From positions 105,014 through 155,700 of the forward strand of contig JAHDEC010000009.1 of assembly GCA_020629035.1 (NCBI GenBank): a stretch of 50,687 nt of DNA, in the 5' to 3' direction. The translations under genes and the position numbers were made by a program. The notes under the pieces were generated by a model that saw only the letters and a list, made by a program, of their open reading frames with translations, ran no database searches and was not told where the DNA came from. This document shows positions 8,306 to 17,376 of the stretch, one piece after another. Each line of letters opens with the position of its first letter. Positions within the stretch are counted from its first letter, which is position 1. This DNA is from Saprospiraceae bacterium (GTDB lineage: Bacteria; Bacteroidota; Bacteroidia; Chitinophagales; Saprospiraceae).

Positions 8306-10006
8306 TTATTGAGAAATTAATCGCATAGTCCAGTATGCAGTACCTGTTTCACCTTCACTGTAATCTACAGCCACGGTTACTCTTTCTACTCCATTACTTT
8401 CACTATAATCAATAACTTCATATCTGATTTCTCCTACTGGAGGATTATCTGCACCTACTTCGCCACCATTATATGGCTTGTTAAACCCAATAAATGCTCC
8501 TGTTCCAGTAACAGTAATTACTTCATCAGTAGCAGAAAATGAATGTACACCTGAAGCAAATGCATCAAACGGACTAGGGATATCTCCTTCGTTCATACAG
8601 TCGTCAAAACCTCCCATATAACCTTCAGCCCATACTTGACCTTGAGCTGCATATTCGAATTGACCACCATCTGTAAAGATAAATTCATCATCCATCTGGC
8701 AAGCACGTTGCATTACACCATCAGCATCAATTCCTCCCCACCATTCGTTACTTCCTGGTGCTGGACCTACGATATAAGATGCTTCACCATCTAGTCTCCA
8801 AACTTTGCCGTCAGCGTTAGATAAAACATCCGCTGTAAATGTAGCTGAACTAATTACAATCACTTCTACTTTTTCGTTCATACCTCCCATGTCATCCATA
8901 GCAGTCAAAGTTACTGTATATTCTCCTTCAGCCGCATACGTGTGAGAAGGACTTTCATCCATAGAACCGTTTCCATCTCCAAAATCCCAAGTATAACTAG
9001 TTGAGTTTTGAGAAACATTTGTAAAGTCTACTGTAAATCCATCTTTCGCATAAGTAAAGTTAGCTGTAGGCATAGCACTTGGTATTTCTGGTAAGTCAGC
9101 TTCATTTTCGTAGCTAACAAGGTAGAAGTTCCACGCGAATCCATCTCCAACGATTGCAATCTGAAGTGAATCAGCAACATCACCATCAGCAATATTGAAC
9201 ACCTCATAAGTCTTAGATGCTTCAGGAATAAAGTTGTCACCTCCTTGAGTCTTGTTACAAAGGCCCACATAAATCCCTTCACCTAATAAAGTTAGAGAAC
9301 CTGCTGTTGGATCATACTCGTAAGAATAATCTCCACCATTTGCAAAAGCACTTAAGTCATCACCATTTGCTGAAGTTAATACACCAGCCTCAGTTTCATC
9401 AAAACATCCTTCAGCCTCATCTGGACCCATCCATCCACCGTTAGCTTCTGCATCTCCAAATATAGTTCCTCCTGTTTCAAAAGTTACTGTACCATCTACA
9501 TTAAACGTCCAAGAATCATCAAGGATACAAGGTCTGTCACCTAATGGAGTTACACCACCAAAAGACCACCAAGCAACATCATTAGAAACCGGTCCTACAC
9601 CTAAGGCAATTCCTTCACGTTGTAAATACCAAGTTTTAGAGCTTGTTCCAGCTAATAGAGCTAAAGCATCATTAGGGTTGCTCAATGTAAAAGTTTCTGA
9701 TTTGTCAGAATCATTTTCAGCACCAAAGGCAGTTAAGGTAACCGTGTATTCTCCAGCAGCATCGTACACGTGAGTTGGGTTTTCTTCAGTACTAGTATTT
9801 CCATCTCCAAAATTCCAGCTGTAAGAATCTGCTCTTTGAGAAAAATTTGAAAAACTAACTTCCAAGAAATTATCAGTGCTGACAAGATATTGGAAACTCG
9901 CTACTGTGTTTGTTGGATCAGTAGGTTCGTCTTCTCTACAACCAACTACTGTGATAAGTAGTAAAGCCATAAAGGGAAAAATTACTTTTAAAATAAGTTT
10001 ATTCAT
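8306..10006 (-). CDS. PKD-domain surface lipoprotein, probable glycan-binding protein of the glucan locus
   Basis: A 566-residue lipoprotein (lipid-accepting Cys23 in VVGC). It is built as a duplication: PKD domain (about 35-108, WNFGDGN at 64-70), a module of about 190 residues starting KTWYLQ, then a second PKD (about 313-388, WDFGDGN at 340-346) and a second module starting KVWRLDGE. Both modules share Trp pairs, an early Cys (RPC, RAC) and a GY/GW-rich stretch, which suggests carbohydrate contacts. Its place directly after susD is where surface glycan-binding proteins sit in polysaccharide utilisation loci. No hydrolase motif is present. Function as a glucan binder is inferred from position and domain type. 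Confidence 0.8.
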   Translation of the reverse strand: MNKLILKVIFPFMALLLITVVGCREDEPTDPTNTVASFQYLVSTDNFLEVSFSNFSQRADSYSWNFGDGNTSTEENPTHVYDAAGEYTVTLTAFGAENDSDKSETFTLSNPNDALALLAGTSSKTWYLQREGIALGVGPVSNDVAWWSFGGVTPLGDRPCILDDSWTFNVDGTVTFETGGTIFGDAEANGGWMGPDEAEGCFDETEAGVLTSANGDDLSAFANGGDYSYEYDPTAGSLTLLGEGIYVGLCNKTQGGDNFIPEASKTYEVFNIADGDVADSLQIAIVGDGFAWNFYLVSYENEADLPEIPSAMPTANFTYAKDGFTVDFTNVSQNSTSYTWDFGDGNGSMDESPSHTYAAEGEYTVTLTAMDDMGGMNEKVEVIVISSATFTADVLSNADGKVWRLDGEASYIVGPAPGSNEWWGGIDADGVMQRACQMDDEFIFTDGGQFEYAAQGQVWAEGYMGGFDDCMNEGDIPSPFDAFASGVHSFSATDEVITVTGTGAFIGFNKPYNGGEVGADNPPVGEIRYEVIDYSESNGVERVTVAVDYSEGETGTAYWTMRLISQ

Positions 10007-10057
10007 TGTTTATAATTTAAATGACAGAATATTAAAATGATTTAATAGAAATTTTCT

Positions 10058-11689
10058 TTATTGAAACAGACTTGCGTCTGGATAGGTTGTTAATAATGGA
10101 GCAACGGTTGTTTCGTCAAGCGATATTGGTAACCATAAGTGCTCTTCAGTAAAGTTGTTTTGTCGTAAATCTCCATCAGGAAATATATCGGCATTAGCTC
10201 TACCTGAACGAACTAAATCGTACCATCGATCACCTTCGCATGCAAATTCTGCTCTTCTTTCGTACTGAATTAATTCTTCCATTGACCAAGATTGTTCAGC
10301 CATAATATCACTTGCTGTTTTAAAATTACCTGTATTATCACCAGGACCAGCAGCTCTTTCTCTAACTATATCTACATAATTAGCAGCGGTAGCCTCAGAA
10401 CCATTCCCGCGTGTTAAAGCCTCTGCTAACATCAATAATACATCTGCATATCTTATCGGATGCGTATTTGCTGCTTTAGTAAGATTGTTGTCTCCACCAT
10501 TTATATTGGTTCCTAAATGAGCTTTGAAGTTTGGAAACTTTTCTTGCCAGTAACCAGTATAATCTATAGGATTACTTGCTGTTAAATCTATAACTACGTC
10601 GCATACTTGACCTGAAGTATCAATGTCATTGGCAAGTTCTGCATCGGATGCAATAGCTACATCTCTTCGGTATAAGTCATCTGGTAAGAAATGATTAAAC
10701 AGATCTTCTGTTACCATCATAAATCCCCAACCTGCCTCATAATCTGGATGATTCTCACACAAACCTCTAATACCACAAAGTTGAATAATACCGTTTCCAT
10801 CGATTCCTTCAAACCATCCCCAGTCACTAGTGTAAAGTGGATTGTGCTGAATTTCGAATACCGATTCTTTGGTGTTTCTTGAATTAAAATTAAACAGCGT
10901 CTGTAAATCATCTTCTAGCTCATAAACACCAAGGTCTACCACTTCTTGTAAGTATTGTGCCGCCATATCGAATTTAGCTGGGTCATCGTTTAACATGTCA
11001 GCCCAGTATAAGTATGCTTTACCTAAAATAGATAAGGCTGCACCTTTTGTTACTCGCCCAAGATTTCCAGAAGAAACAGTAACTGGTAAAACCTCGCTCG
11101 CTTCGGTAAGGTCACTTACTATTGACTCAAAACATTCAGAAAGTGTATTTCTTTCTAAATTGATATCATCGGGTGCTAATAATTCCTCTACGATAGGAAT
11201 AGGTCCAAAATGTTTTAATAACTCAAAGTGGTAATAGGCTCTCAAAAACTTTGCTTCGGCTTTATATAAGTCTACATTGGCAGATTCCACTTTTGACTGA
11301 AGTAAAACGGTATTGGCTCTAAATATCCCTATATAATTCCTTCTGTAAAGTGGCTGAGTTGCCACATTAGTGTTGGTATTTCTAAAATCATCAAACTCTT
11401 GCCAAGGCGGTTGATCATTATCAGAAGAATCTCCTCCGGCATTTGCATTGTCAGATCTTATCTCGCCAAACATCACATAGGAGATCCAGTTGCCGTAAGC
11501 CATGGACCAAGCTAATGGGTCATAGGCTGCAACAAGTCCTGAAAATACCTGCTCTTCAGTTTGGAAAAAGTTGCTTGAAAGGAATTCGCCTACAGGTTCC
11601 ACATCTAGTCTGTCAGGGTTACAACTAGTTGAAACAATTAAGATGGGAACTGCGAAAAGAATAAAAAGCGATTTTTTAAAATTTTTCAT
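10058..11689 (-). CDS. SusD/RagB family nutrient-binding outer-membrane lipoprotein
   Basis: The 543-residue product has a lipoprotein signal peptide (STSC, Cys23) followed by the SusD alpha-helical TPR-like fold: LxVEP near the N-terminus, AEAKFLRAYYHFELLKHFGPIP (seen in part around 143-165), IRYADVLLMLAEAL in the C-terminal third, and RRAEFACEGDRWYDLVR near the end. SusD proteins cap the SusC barrel and hand glycans to it. It lies 43 bp after susC and 51 bp before the PKD lipoprotein gene, as in classic SusCD operons. Substrate is inferred from the linked GH16/GH5 enzymes to be a beta-glucan. Confidence 0.96.
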   Translation of the reverse strand: MKNFKKSLFILFAVPILIVSTSCNPDRLDVEPVGEFLSSNFFQTEEQVFSGLVAAYDPLAWSMAYGNWISYVMFGEIRSDNANAGGDSSDNDQPPWQEFDDFRNTNTNVATQPLYRRNYIGIFRANTVLLQSKVESANVDLYKAEAKFLRAYYHFELLKHFGPIPIVEELLAPDDINLERNTLSECFESIVSDLTEASEVLPVTVSSGNLGRVTKGAALSILGKAYLYWADMLNDDPAKFDMAAQYLQEVVDLGVYELEDDLQTLFNFNSRNTKESVFEIQHNPLYTSDWGWFEGIDGNGIIQLCGIRGLCENHPDYEAGWGFMMVTEDLFNHFLPDDLYRRDVAIASDAELANDIDTSGQVCDVVIDLTASNPIDYTGYWQEKFPNFKAHLGTNINGGDNNLTKAANTHPIRYADVLLMLAEALTRGNGSEATAANYVDIVRERAAGPGDNTGNFKTASDIMAEQSWSMEELIQYERRAEFACEGDRWYDLVRSGRANADIFPDGDLRQNNFTEEHLWLPISLDETTVAPLLTTYPDASLFQ

Positions 11690-11732
11690 TGTACGTATAT
11701 TAAAAGCCTTAAAGACTGATGATTAATGTTGA

Positions 11733-14700
11733 TTAAAAAGTTACTTTGACTCCACCACCAATGGACTTATTTGATGGATAAGCGCCTTTATCAATTCCAG
11801 TATCTAAAATCCAGTTATTAGTCCCAATATCCGGGTCGAAACCTTGATAATCAGTAATCGTAATAAGATTGTTACTGGTAAAATAAAGTCTCAACTCTTT
11901 CATTTTAAACTTCTCAAGAAAATCGGTAGGTACATTGTAGCCAAATTGAAGATTTCTCAATCTGTAGAAAGTACCATCTTCTAAATAAAAGTCAGAAGGT
12001 CTTTGGTTATTATTTCTGTCGATTGAAGACAATCTGAAGTATTCATCACTTGGATTTTCAGGGGTCCATCGGTCTAGCCAGAATGTTTGGTAATTTGTGT
12101 AGGTTACATCAGAACGCTCGTATGATCTGAAAATATCGTGACCAATTTGAGCCGATAAAACGGCTGAAGCATCAAAGTTTTTGTACTTCACACTAAACGT
12201 TAATCCGATAATATGATCAGGCCAAGGTGATCCGATATGCCCAATATCATCTGTGTTAATAATCCCATCACCATTTGTATCCAAGAATATTAAATCACCA
12301 GGCACTGCTTCAGGTTGAAGTAATTCTCCATCAGCATTAATATGTCCAAAAACTTCTTCTTGAGTTTGAAAAATTCCGCCCGTTTGATATCCGACAAAAT
12401 GTCCAACTGGGAATCCTTCGGTCATTCTAGTAATAGGCGTATTTCTTACTGGCCAAGACCAGCCATCTATATAACCTAAATCACCTGCAACATTTGTTAC
12501 TTCATTCGTAAATCTTGTATAGTTCAATGTTGTAGTCAAGCTAAAGTCGTTTTTACGCAACCGATTACTAATGCCTAGTTCTACTCCTTGATTTCTAATT
12601 TCCCCTAGATTAGAGACTGGATTATTAGTAGCTCCAATGTATCCTGGTATCACCTCATTCATCAGTAAATCCTTAGTTGTTTTACGGTAAACATCAGCAT
12701 CTACAGTCCATTTTCCATCGTATAACTCGAGTTCTACACCTATATCTATTTGATCACTTTCTTCCCATTTTACATTTGGATTTGGAGGTGTGGCCAATGC
12801 CGCTCCAGTATTTAATGATTGATCCTGTCCAAAAGCATATGTAAATACATTTTCTATGGTTGCTGCGTAGCTTAATGGGGCAATTCTATCCGAACCATTT
12901 ACTCCCCAACTTCCTCTTACTTTTAAGTAACTGATAGGATCGTAGTTAAAAAATGCTTCCTTACTAATCACCCATCCAAGTGAGAATGAAGGAAATATTC
13001 CCCAACGATTATTTAAACCGAAATTCGAAGAACCGTCTCGCCTCACGGTTGCAGTCATCAAATATTTTTTGTCATAGTCATACTGTACTCGAGAGAAATA
13101 ACTAATCAATCGGTAGGGTACAGAGAAACCTCCATAGGCAAGATCGGTTGAATCTTGACCTGCATTAATTATTTGCCAATTAGGATCGAATTTTACAGCA
13201 TCAGGTATATCAGAAGTACTACCTCCACCAAAAACATTAGTTGATTCGAGATATGTGTTACCTAAGACAAAATCAAGATTATGTACATCTTTAAACGTCT
13301 TGTTATAATTCAGGTAATTTTCTAATTGAGTGGATTGGAACTGACCATATCCTACAAATACATCGTTATTGACGTTTATAAAAGCGTCATGAAAAGCATA
13401 GTCTGGGGTAAAACCTCTAAAATTATATGATCCAGTTTCTATACCTCCTCCAAAATGAAGTTTTAAACCATCCATAGGCATGATTTCTAAGAAAACTCCA
13501 CCTTGTAATTGATCTCCGATACCTGATCCATTACTTAGGAATAATCTACTTAATGGGTTTATATACTCTTTTTGAACCCATTGAGATTGCTCAAAGCCAT
13601 AATCTCTCTCTTCGTTGTAAATACCTGTTAAAGGGTCATAAGCAAACGCGTCTACCAATACTGATCCAAATGCATTGTTAACTCCAATATTTTGGTTGTC
13701 TACTCGGTTTAAGTATACATTTTCACCAATCGTGATGTATTTATTTATTTCCTTTTTTGAATTGAATCTTGCAGAATATCTTTTGTAGTTAGATTTATCA
13801 CCACCGATAACTCCATTTTGATTCCAGTAGTCTAATGAGATAAACGCATTTTTGATATTGGCAGAAAGACGGTGATTAACCACATTGGCAGGAGCAAAAA
13901 TTTGATCCATCCAGCGTGTATTATTTTCCAATGGATCACCAACATTGGGAAACCCTAAGGCTTCAAGGGCAGATGTTTGTCCACTGTTTTCGAACTTTTC
14001 TCTTGTGATCATAACATACTCCTCAGAACTCATCATCTCTGGAATTTTCCAAGGTCTTGAGTTTACTATGTTTCCTTCATAGGTTATTTCTCCACCTACT
14101 TTGTTCTTCCCTTTCTTTGTGGTGATAATTACCACGCCATTTGCTGCTCGAGCTCCATATATTGCACAAGAAGCAGCATCTTTTAGCACATCTACTGATT
14201 CTACATCACCAGGGTTAATATTGTCTATGTTTCCAACGGTTAATCCATCCACAATAAATAGGGGAGAGTTATCACCGTTTGTACTAACACCACGTATAAG
14301 GATTACTTTGCTTGATCCGGGTTGTCCGCTTGATTCATTAATAAGTAAACCAGTAACCTGTGACTCTAGGGCTGCTCCTACATCTGAGGAAACAATACCC
14401 TCTAATTCTTTGGCTGATATTTTAGAAATGGCACCTGTAGATACTCTTTTTTCTTGCTTACCATATCCAACAACCAATACTTCATCAAGTGTTTCTGAAC
14501 TCAATTCTAGTTTAATGGCCAAGAACTCTTCATTTTCAACAAGAATTTCTTGAGTTTTGTATCCGGTATATGAAATTTCAATAGTCGTAGGTAGTGTCAC
14601 ATCCTCAAGTACAAAATTGCCTTCAAGATCTGCTGCAACTCCATTTGTAGATAAGCTTTCTACAACCGTAGCTCCAATTAAGGTTTCTCCTGTTAATGCA

Positions 14701-14792
14701 TCAGCAATCGAACCTTTTATGGTTGATTGAGCCATTAAACTCATAGGAGCTAGTAGCATGATTAAGATTAAGTGGTTAAGTCTTAATTTCAT
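11733..14792 (-). CDS. SusC/RagA family TonB-linked outer-membrane transporter
   Basis: A 1019-residue TonB-dependent transporter. Order: signal peptide (1-21), carboxypeptidase-regulatory-like domain (about 24-100), TonB-box-like region DEVLVVGYG followed by the plug (about 115-230, with IRGVSTNGDNSPLFIVDG and ARAANGVVIITTKKGK, the SusC signatures), then the 22-strand barrel ending in VKVTF. It imports oligosaccharides across the outer membrane using TonB energy. It is the first gene of the minus-strand glucan locus; a TAnnTTTG box lies 20 nt before the ATG and operator-like repeats lie further upstream. Confidence 0.97.
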   Translation of the reverse strand: MKLRLNHLILIMLLAPMSLMAQSTIKGSIADALTGETLIGATVVESLSTNGVAADLEGNFVLEDVTLPTTIEISYTGYKTQEILVENEEFLAIKLELSSETLDEVLVVGYGKQEKRVSTGAISKISAKELEGIVSSDVGAALESQVTGLLINESSGQPGSSKVILIRGVSTNGDNSPLFIVDGLTVGNIDNINPGDVESVDVLKDAASCAIYGARAANGVVIITTKKGKNKVGGEITYEGNIVNSRPWKIPEMMSSEEYVMITREKFENSGQTSALEALGFPNVGDPLENNTRWMDQIFAPANVVNHRLSANIKNAFISLDYWNQNGVIGGDKSNYKRYSARFNSKKEINKYITIGENVYLNRVDNQNIGVNNAFGSVLVDAFAYDPLTGIYNEERDYGFEQSQWVQKEYINPLSRLFLSNGSGIGDQLQGGVFLEIMPMDGLKLHFGGGIETGSYNFRGFTPDYAFHDAFINVNNDVFVGYGQFQSTQLENYLNYNKTFKDVHNLDFVLGNTYLESTNVFGGGSTSDIPDAVKFDPNWQIINAGQDSTDLAYGGFSVPYRLISYFSRVQYDYDKKYLMTATVRRDGSSNFGLNNRWGIFPSFSLGWVISKEAFFNYDPISYLKVRGSWGVNGSDRIAPLSYAATIENVFTYAFGQDQSLNTGAALATPPNPNVKWEESDQIDIGVELELYDGKWTVDADVYRKTTKDLLMNEVIPGYIGATNNPVSNLGEIRNQGVELGISNRLRKNDFSLTTTLNYTRFTNEVTNVAGDLGYIDGWSWPVRNTPITRMTEGFPVGHFVGYQTGGIFQTQEEVFGHINADGELLQPEAVPGDLIFLDTNGDGIINTDDIGHIGSPWPDHIIGLTFSVKYKNFDASAVLSAQIGHDIFRSYERSDVTYTNYQTFWLDRWTPENPSDEYFRLSSIDRNNNQRPSDFYLEDGTFYRLRNLQFGYNVPTDFLEKFKMKELRLYFTSNNLITITDYQGFDPDIGTNNWILDTGIDKGAYPSNKSIGGGVKVTF

Positions 14793-14811
14793 TTGTTTGT
14801 TATTAGTTCGA

Positions 14812-14819
14812 CAAAGTTA
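14812..14819 (-). promoter_or_regulatory. -7 promoter element of susC
   Basis: On the minus strand TAACTTTG fits TAnnTTTG, with its end 20 nt before the susC ATG. This is the same distance as for mqnD and close to that of the nucleoside phosphorylase gene, giving a leader of about 13 nt. Confidence 0.5.
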
Positions 14820-14860
14820 TAAAGTGGTTTTCGCTATTTCCCGCTTTAGGGTGGAGCGTA

Positions 14861-14927
14861 AGAAGACAATGTGGTAGAATTTTCTCAGGTTAAATAGGTA
14901 AGAAAAGTTCGGTTTATATTGTCTTCT
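14861..14927. repeat. 10-bp inverted repeat in the susC control region
   Basis: AGAAGACAAT at 14861-14870 is the exact reverse complement of ATTGTCTTCT at 14918-14927. The 47-nt centre is too long for a compact hairpin terminator; two half-sites or a looped operator are possible. Confidence 0.6.
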
Positions 14928-14944
14928 AATGTAAAGACATGCTA

Positions 14945-14960
14945 AACTTAATGTTAAGTT
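14945..14960. promoter_or_regulatory. Palindromic operator candidate
   Basis: AACTTAA-TG-TTAAGTT is a perfect 7-bp dyad with a 2-bp centre. It is 126 bp upstream of the susC -7 box and 23 bp from the first CTACATCA repeat. Confidence 0.5.
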
Positions 14961-14982
14961 GGCGTTTTGATAGAAGAATACA

Positions 14983-15023
14983 CTACATCAATACTACATC
15001 AAAAGTAAAAATTCGCTACATCA
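14983..15023. promoter_or_regulatory. Three helically phased CTACATCA direct repeats
   Basis: Identical 8-mers start at 14983, 14994 and 15016. Spacings are 11 and 22 bp, one and two helical turns, so all three face the same side of the DNA. This is the expected form of a multi-subunit activator site for the glucan operon. Confidence 0.55.
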
Positions 15024-15286
15024 TTGGCTAGTAAGTCCTTTGCTTTAACCGCTGTAAATAAGGCTTTTAGCAGTTTTTTAACTAATCTTTGAATATACGC
15101 AAACTTGCCTTGTCCAAAATATTTCTCTTTTGGGTTTTCGAAAGTATTTTAATGTTTTACTAGGTAAGTTCATTAATTAATCGCGAAATATGATTGTGAA
15201 ATCTGAAAGAATAGATTTTTTTTTGACTGTAATAGCAGCGTATTTTCTTAAAGAAGCATTCTATATTTAACAACATAACGATCAAT

Positions 15287-17230
15287 ATGAAAAACGTCTA
15301 CCTGTTCTGCTTAGCAATATTTTGCTTTAATGTTTCTGCTCAAGAGACTTTTGTCTATTTCGAAGAAGATTTTAATGGCTGTTTACCCCTGGAAAACTGG
15401 TCGGCTGTAAGTGAAGGAGATACAGATGGTTTTTTAATGGATAAATATAATAGCCATCAAAGTGTTAATGTGAGATTTCCAGATGAAGGAAATGAATGCT
15501 TCTATGCATTCATTATGGATAGCGAAGATCCAGACTACGCAAGTGAGGAGGCTTACTCTGCTAGTTTGATAACCCCGTTTATAGACTTAACTGAGTCTGT
15601 ACACCCGGTTTTATCTTTTGATTATGTAACGTTTTCTGGACATTCCTTCCGATTAGAGTACAGAATTGGTGAAGATGGTGAATGGTTGCCGATTCCAGTG
15701 CCAATAAGTTCCTATCAGCTAGAATGGAATACCAAGGAAATCATTCTCATGAACGTAGCCAATGCACCTGTTCCCGAAATAAATGATGTCATTCAATTTA
15801 AGTTTAGCTATGAAAGTTTTGTAACCTTTGGATATTATGCGTCGGCTGTGGACAATGTCAAGATTTATGAAGCCGAAGAGGAGTATGCAGAAGTAGTAGA
15901 TATAATAATCTCCGATGTAGTGCCTACTGGGACGCATGATTTAAGAGCAGCCATTAGAAATAAAGGAAGTAATACGATAAACTCAGGCTATTTGAGGTGG
16001 CAGATTGACGATGGACCTATTGAGGGTATGAATTTTTCTGAATTTACTTGGCATGGACGTGATGAACCTTTTGGCTTCTGTCTTCCATTTGGAAGTTCTA
16101 ATAGCATGCTGCTGAACACAGCAGAAGTAGCATTTATGGAAGAGGGAACCTATGAAATTAAATGTTGGCTTTTTAGAGTAAATAGTACCGATATTGAAGA
16201 TAAAAATCCTGTTTTTAGCAAGACGATTAAAGTAGCTGATGTGCTACCAGAGAAAACCTATGTGTACGAAAAATTTATGCATAATACCTGTCCACCTTGT
16301 TATGAAAAGGATTTATTTCTGACTGAAGTATTAGAGAATAACGATAATATCTTGGGAGTGAGTTACCATAATGCAACATCTGACCCAATGAATTATCATG
16401 ATGCCTTTGCTGTCGATTTTATATATGCTACAAGGACTCATCCTGGAGCACTAATTGATCGGAACTTTATAAATGTACTCGAACCTTATTATTATGCACA
16501 CAAAGAATCGAGATTGCTTTCTTGGTCTTTGCCTTGGTGGTCCGGAATTGGTCTTGAAATAATTAATAAAGACTATTCTTTAGCGACTGGTTTGTTGACG
16601 GTAGAAGTTGAGGCCGAGTTTTTTGTAGACTATGATGAAGAATTAAGATTCAACATGTATATCACAGAAGACAATATAAAAGCTTACATGTCGGAAGCTC
16701 CTGAGGGTAACGACTACATTCATAACCATGTATTAAGAGAATTAACAGGTGGGAATTTTGGAGTTGAAAATTCTTTGCCTGCTATAAATCCTAAAGGCAG
16801 TAAAGTACGATATACCTTCGAAACCGTCATAAACGATCAATGGGATGAAGATGAAATTAATATCATTGCAAGTGTATCAAGGTATGATTTGAATAGCGCT
16901 AATCGTCAAATATTAAACGCTAGTGATCAAATAGATCTTTTTCAAGTAGTTTCTTCAGTAGACAATAATCAGCCTAGTATCAATGGGAGTATTTATCCCA
17001 ATCCCACAAATGGGGAGACTTTTGTTGTCTTAGACACAAAGGACTATACAAACTATGAGTTGGAATTGTACAATAGTGGTGCTGAGCTTTTATGGCAAAA
17101 AACCATGGAAACAGCATCTTCTAACTTTTATTCAATGGACTTGAGTCATCTAGTGTCTGGACTATATTTTTTAAAAATAACAGACATTACTACAGGAAAG
17201 TCTATCAGTAAAACCATTGTGAAAGAATAG
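15287..17230 (+). CDS. Secreted Omp28-like thioredoxin-fold protein with T9SS type A tail
   Basis: This 647-residue protein has a signal peptide (1-18, NVSAQ), an N-terminal adhesion-like beta-sandwich (about 25-195, of the choice-of-anchor/MAM-like kind, EDFNGCLPLENW), a second beta domain (about 200-315), then a thioredoxin-like domain from about 322 with CPPC at 335-338, and a T9SS type A tail (about 573-647, YPNPTNGE). The third domain resembles Omp28-related outer-membrane proteins. The Cys pair could be redox-active on the surface, but no substrate is known. It is transcribed away from the glucan locus, and shares its long upstream region. Confidence 0.72.
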   Translation: MKNVYLFCLAIFCFNVSAQETFVYFEEDFNGCLPLENWSAVSEGDTDGFLMDKYNSHQSVNVRFPDEGNECFYAFIMDSEDPDYASEEAYSASLITPFIDLTESVHPVLSFDYVTFSGHSFRLEYRIGEDGEWLPIPVPISSYQLEWNTKEIILMNVANAPVPEINDVIQFKFSYESFVTFGYYASAVDNVKIYEAEEEYAEVVDIIISDVVPTGTHDLRAAIRNKGSNTINSGYLRWQIDDGPIEGMNFSEFTWHGRDEPFGFCLPFGSSNSMLLNTAEVAFMEEGTYEIKCWLFRVNSTDIEDKNPVFSKTIKVADVLPEKTYVYEKFMHNTCPPCYEKDLFLTEVLENNDNILGVSYHNATSDPMNYHDAFAVDFIYATRTHPGALIDRNFINVLEPYYYAHKESRLLSWSLPWWSGIGLEIINKDYSLATGLLTVEVEAEFFVDYDEELRFNMYITEDNIKAYMSEAPEGNDYIHNHVLRELTGGNFGVENSLPAINPKGSKVRYTFETVINDQWDEDEINIIASVSRYDLNSANRQILNASDQIDLFQVVSSVDNNQPSINGSIYPNPTNGETFVVLDTKDYTNYELELYNSGAELLWQKTMETASSNFYSMDLSHLVSGLYFLKITDITTGKSISKTIVKE

Positions 17231-17242
17231 CGATTTGATACA

Positions 17243-17266
17243 AAACAAACACTTAAAGTGTTGTTT
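17243..17266 (+). terminator. Possible terminator after the Omp28-like gene
   Basis: AAACAaACACT and AGTGTTGTTT pair around TAA with one bulged A, 13 nt after the stop codon; the following sequence is ATTAG rather than a long T run, so strength is doubtful. Confidence 0.4.
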
Positions 17267-17376
17267 ATTAGTAGTTTGTGGTATGGGTTTCGCGTGATTT
17301 ACAATACAATTATAAAATAATGTATGCTGTTTTATCATCAAGTAAGTTCTATTTTGCAGCAGAAAATACAAATTTT

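Larger units (their letters stand above)
14793..15286. promoter_or_regulatory. 494-bp divergent control region of the glucan locus
   Basis: No ORF is supported here. Reading rightward it holds the susC -7 box (14812-14819), a 10-bp inverted repeat with a 47-nt centre (14861-14927), a perfect palindrome (14945-14960), three phased CTACATCA repeats (14983-15023) and then about 260 bp with nothing recognisable before the rightward gene at 15287. No regulator gene (hybrid two-component, SusR, AraC or sigma/anti-sigma) lies beside it. Confidence 0.6.

Noticed and set aside
14101-14553. 150-codon plus-strand ORF opposite susC, and similar long antisense ORFs
   Set aside because: These lie wholly inside well-supported genes on the other strand and show no family motifs.
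14983-15023. CTACATCA repeats as a minimal CRISPR or transposon end
   Set aside because: The repeats are only 8 bp with short spacing, no cas genes or transposase are near, and phasing fits an operator better.
17278-17376. A 33-residue N-terminal extension of the propeller protein
   Set aside because: It would place the signal peptide internally; the ATG at 17377 fits export.
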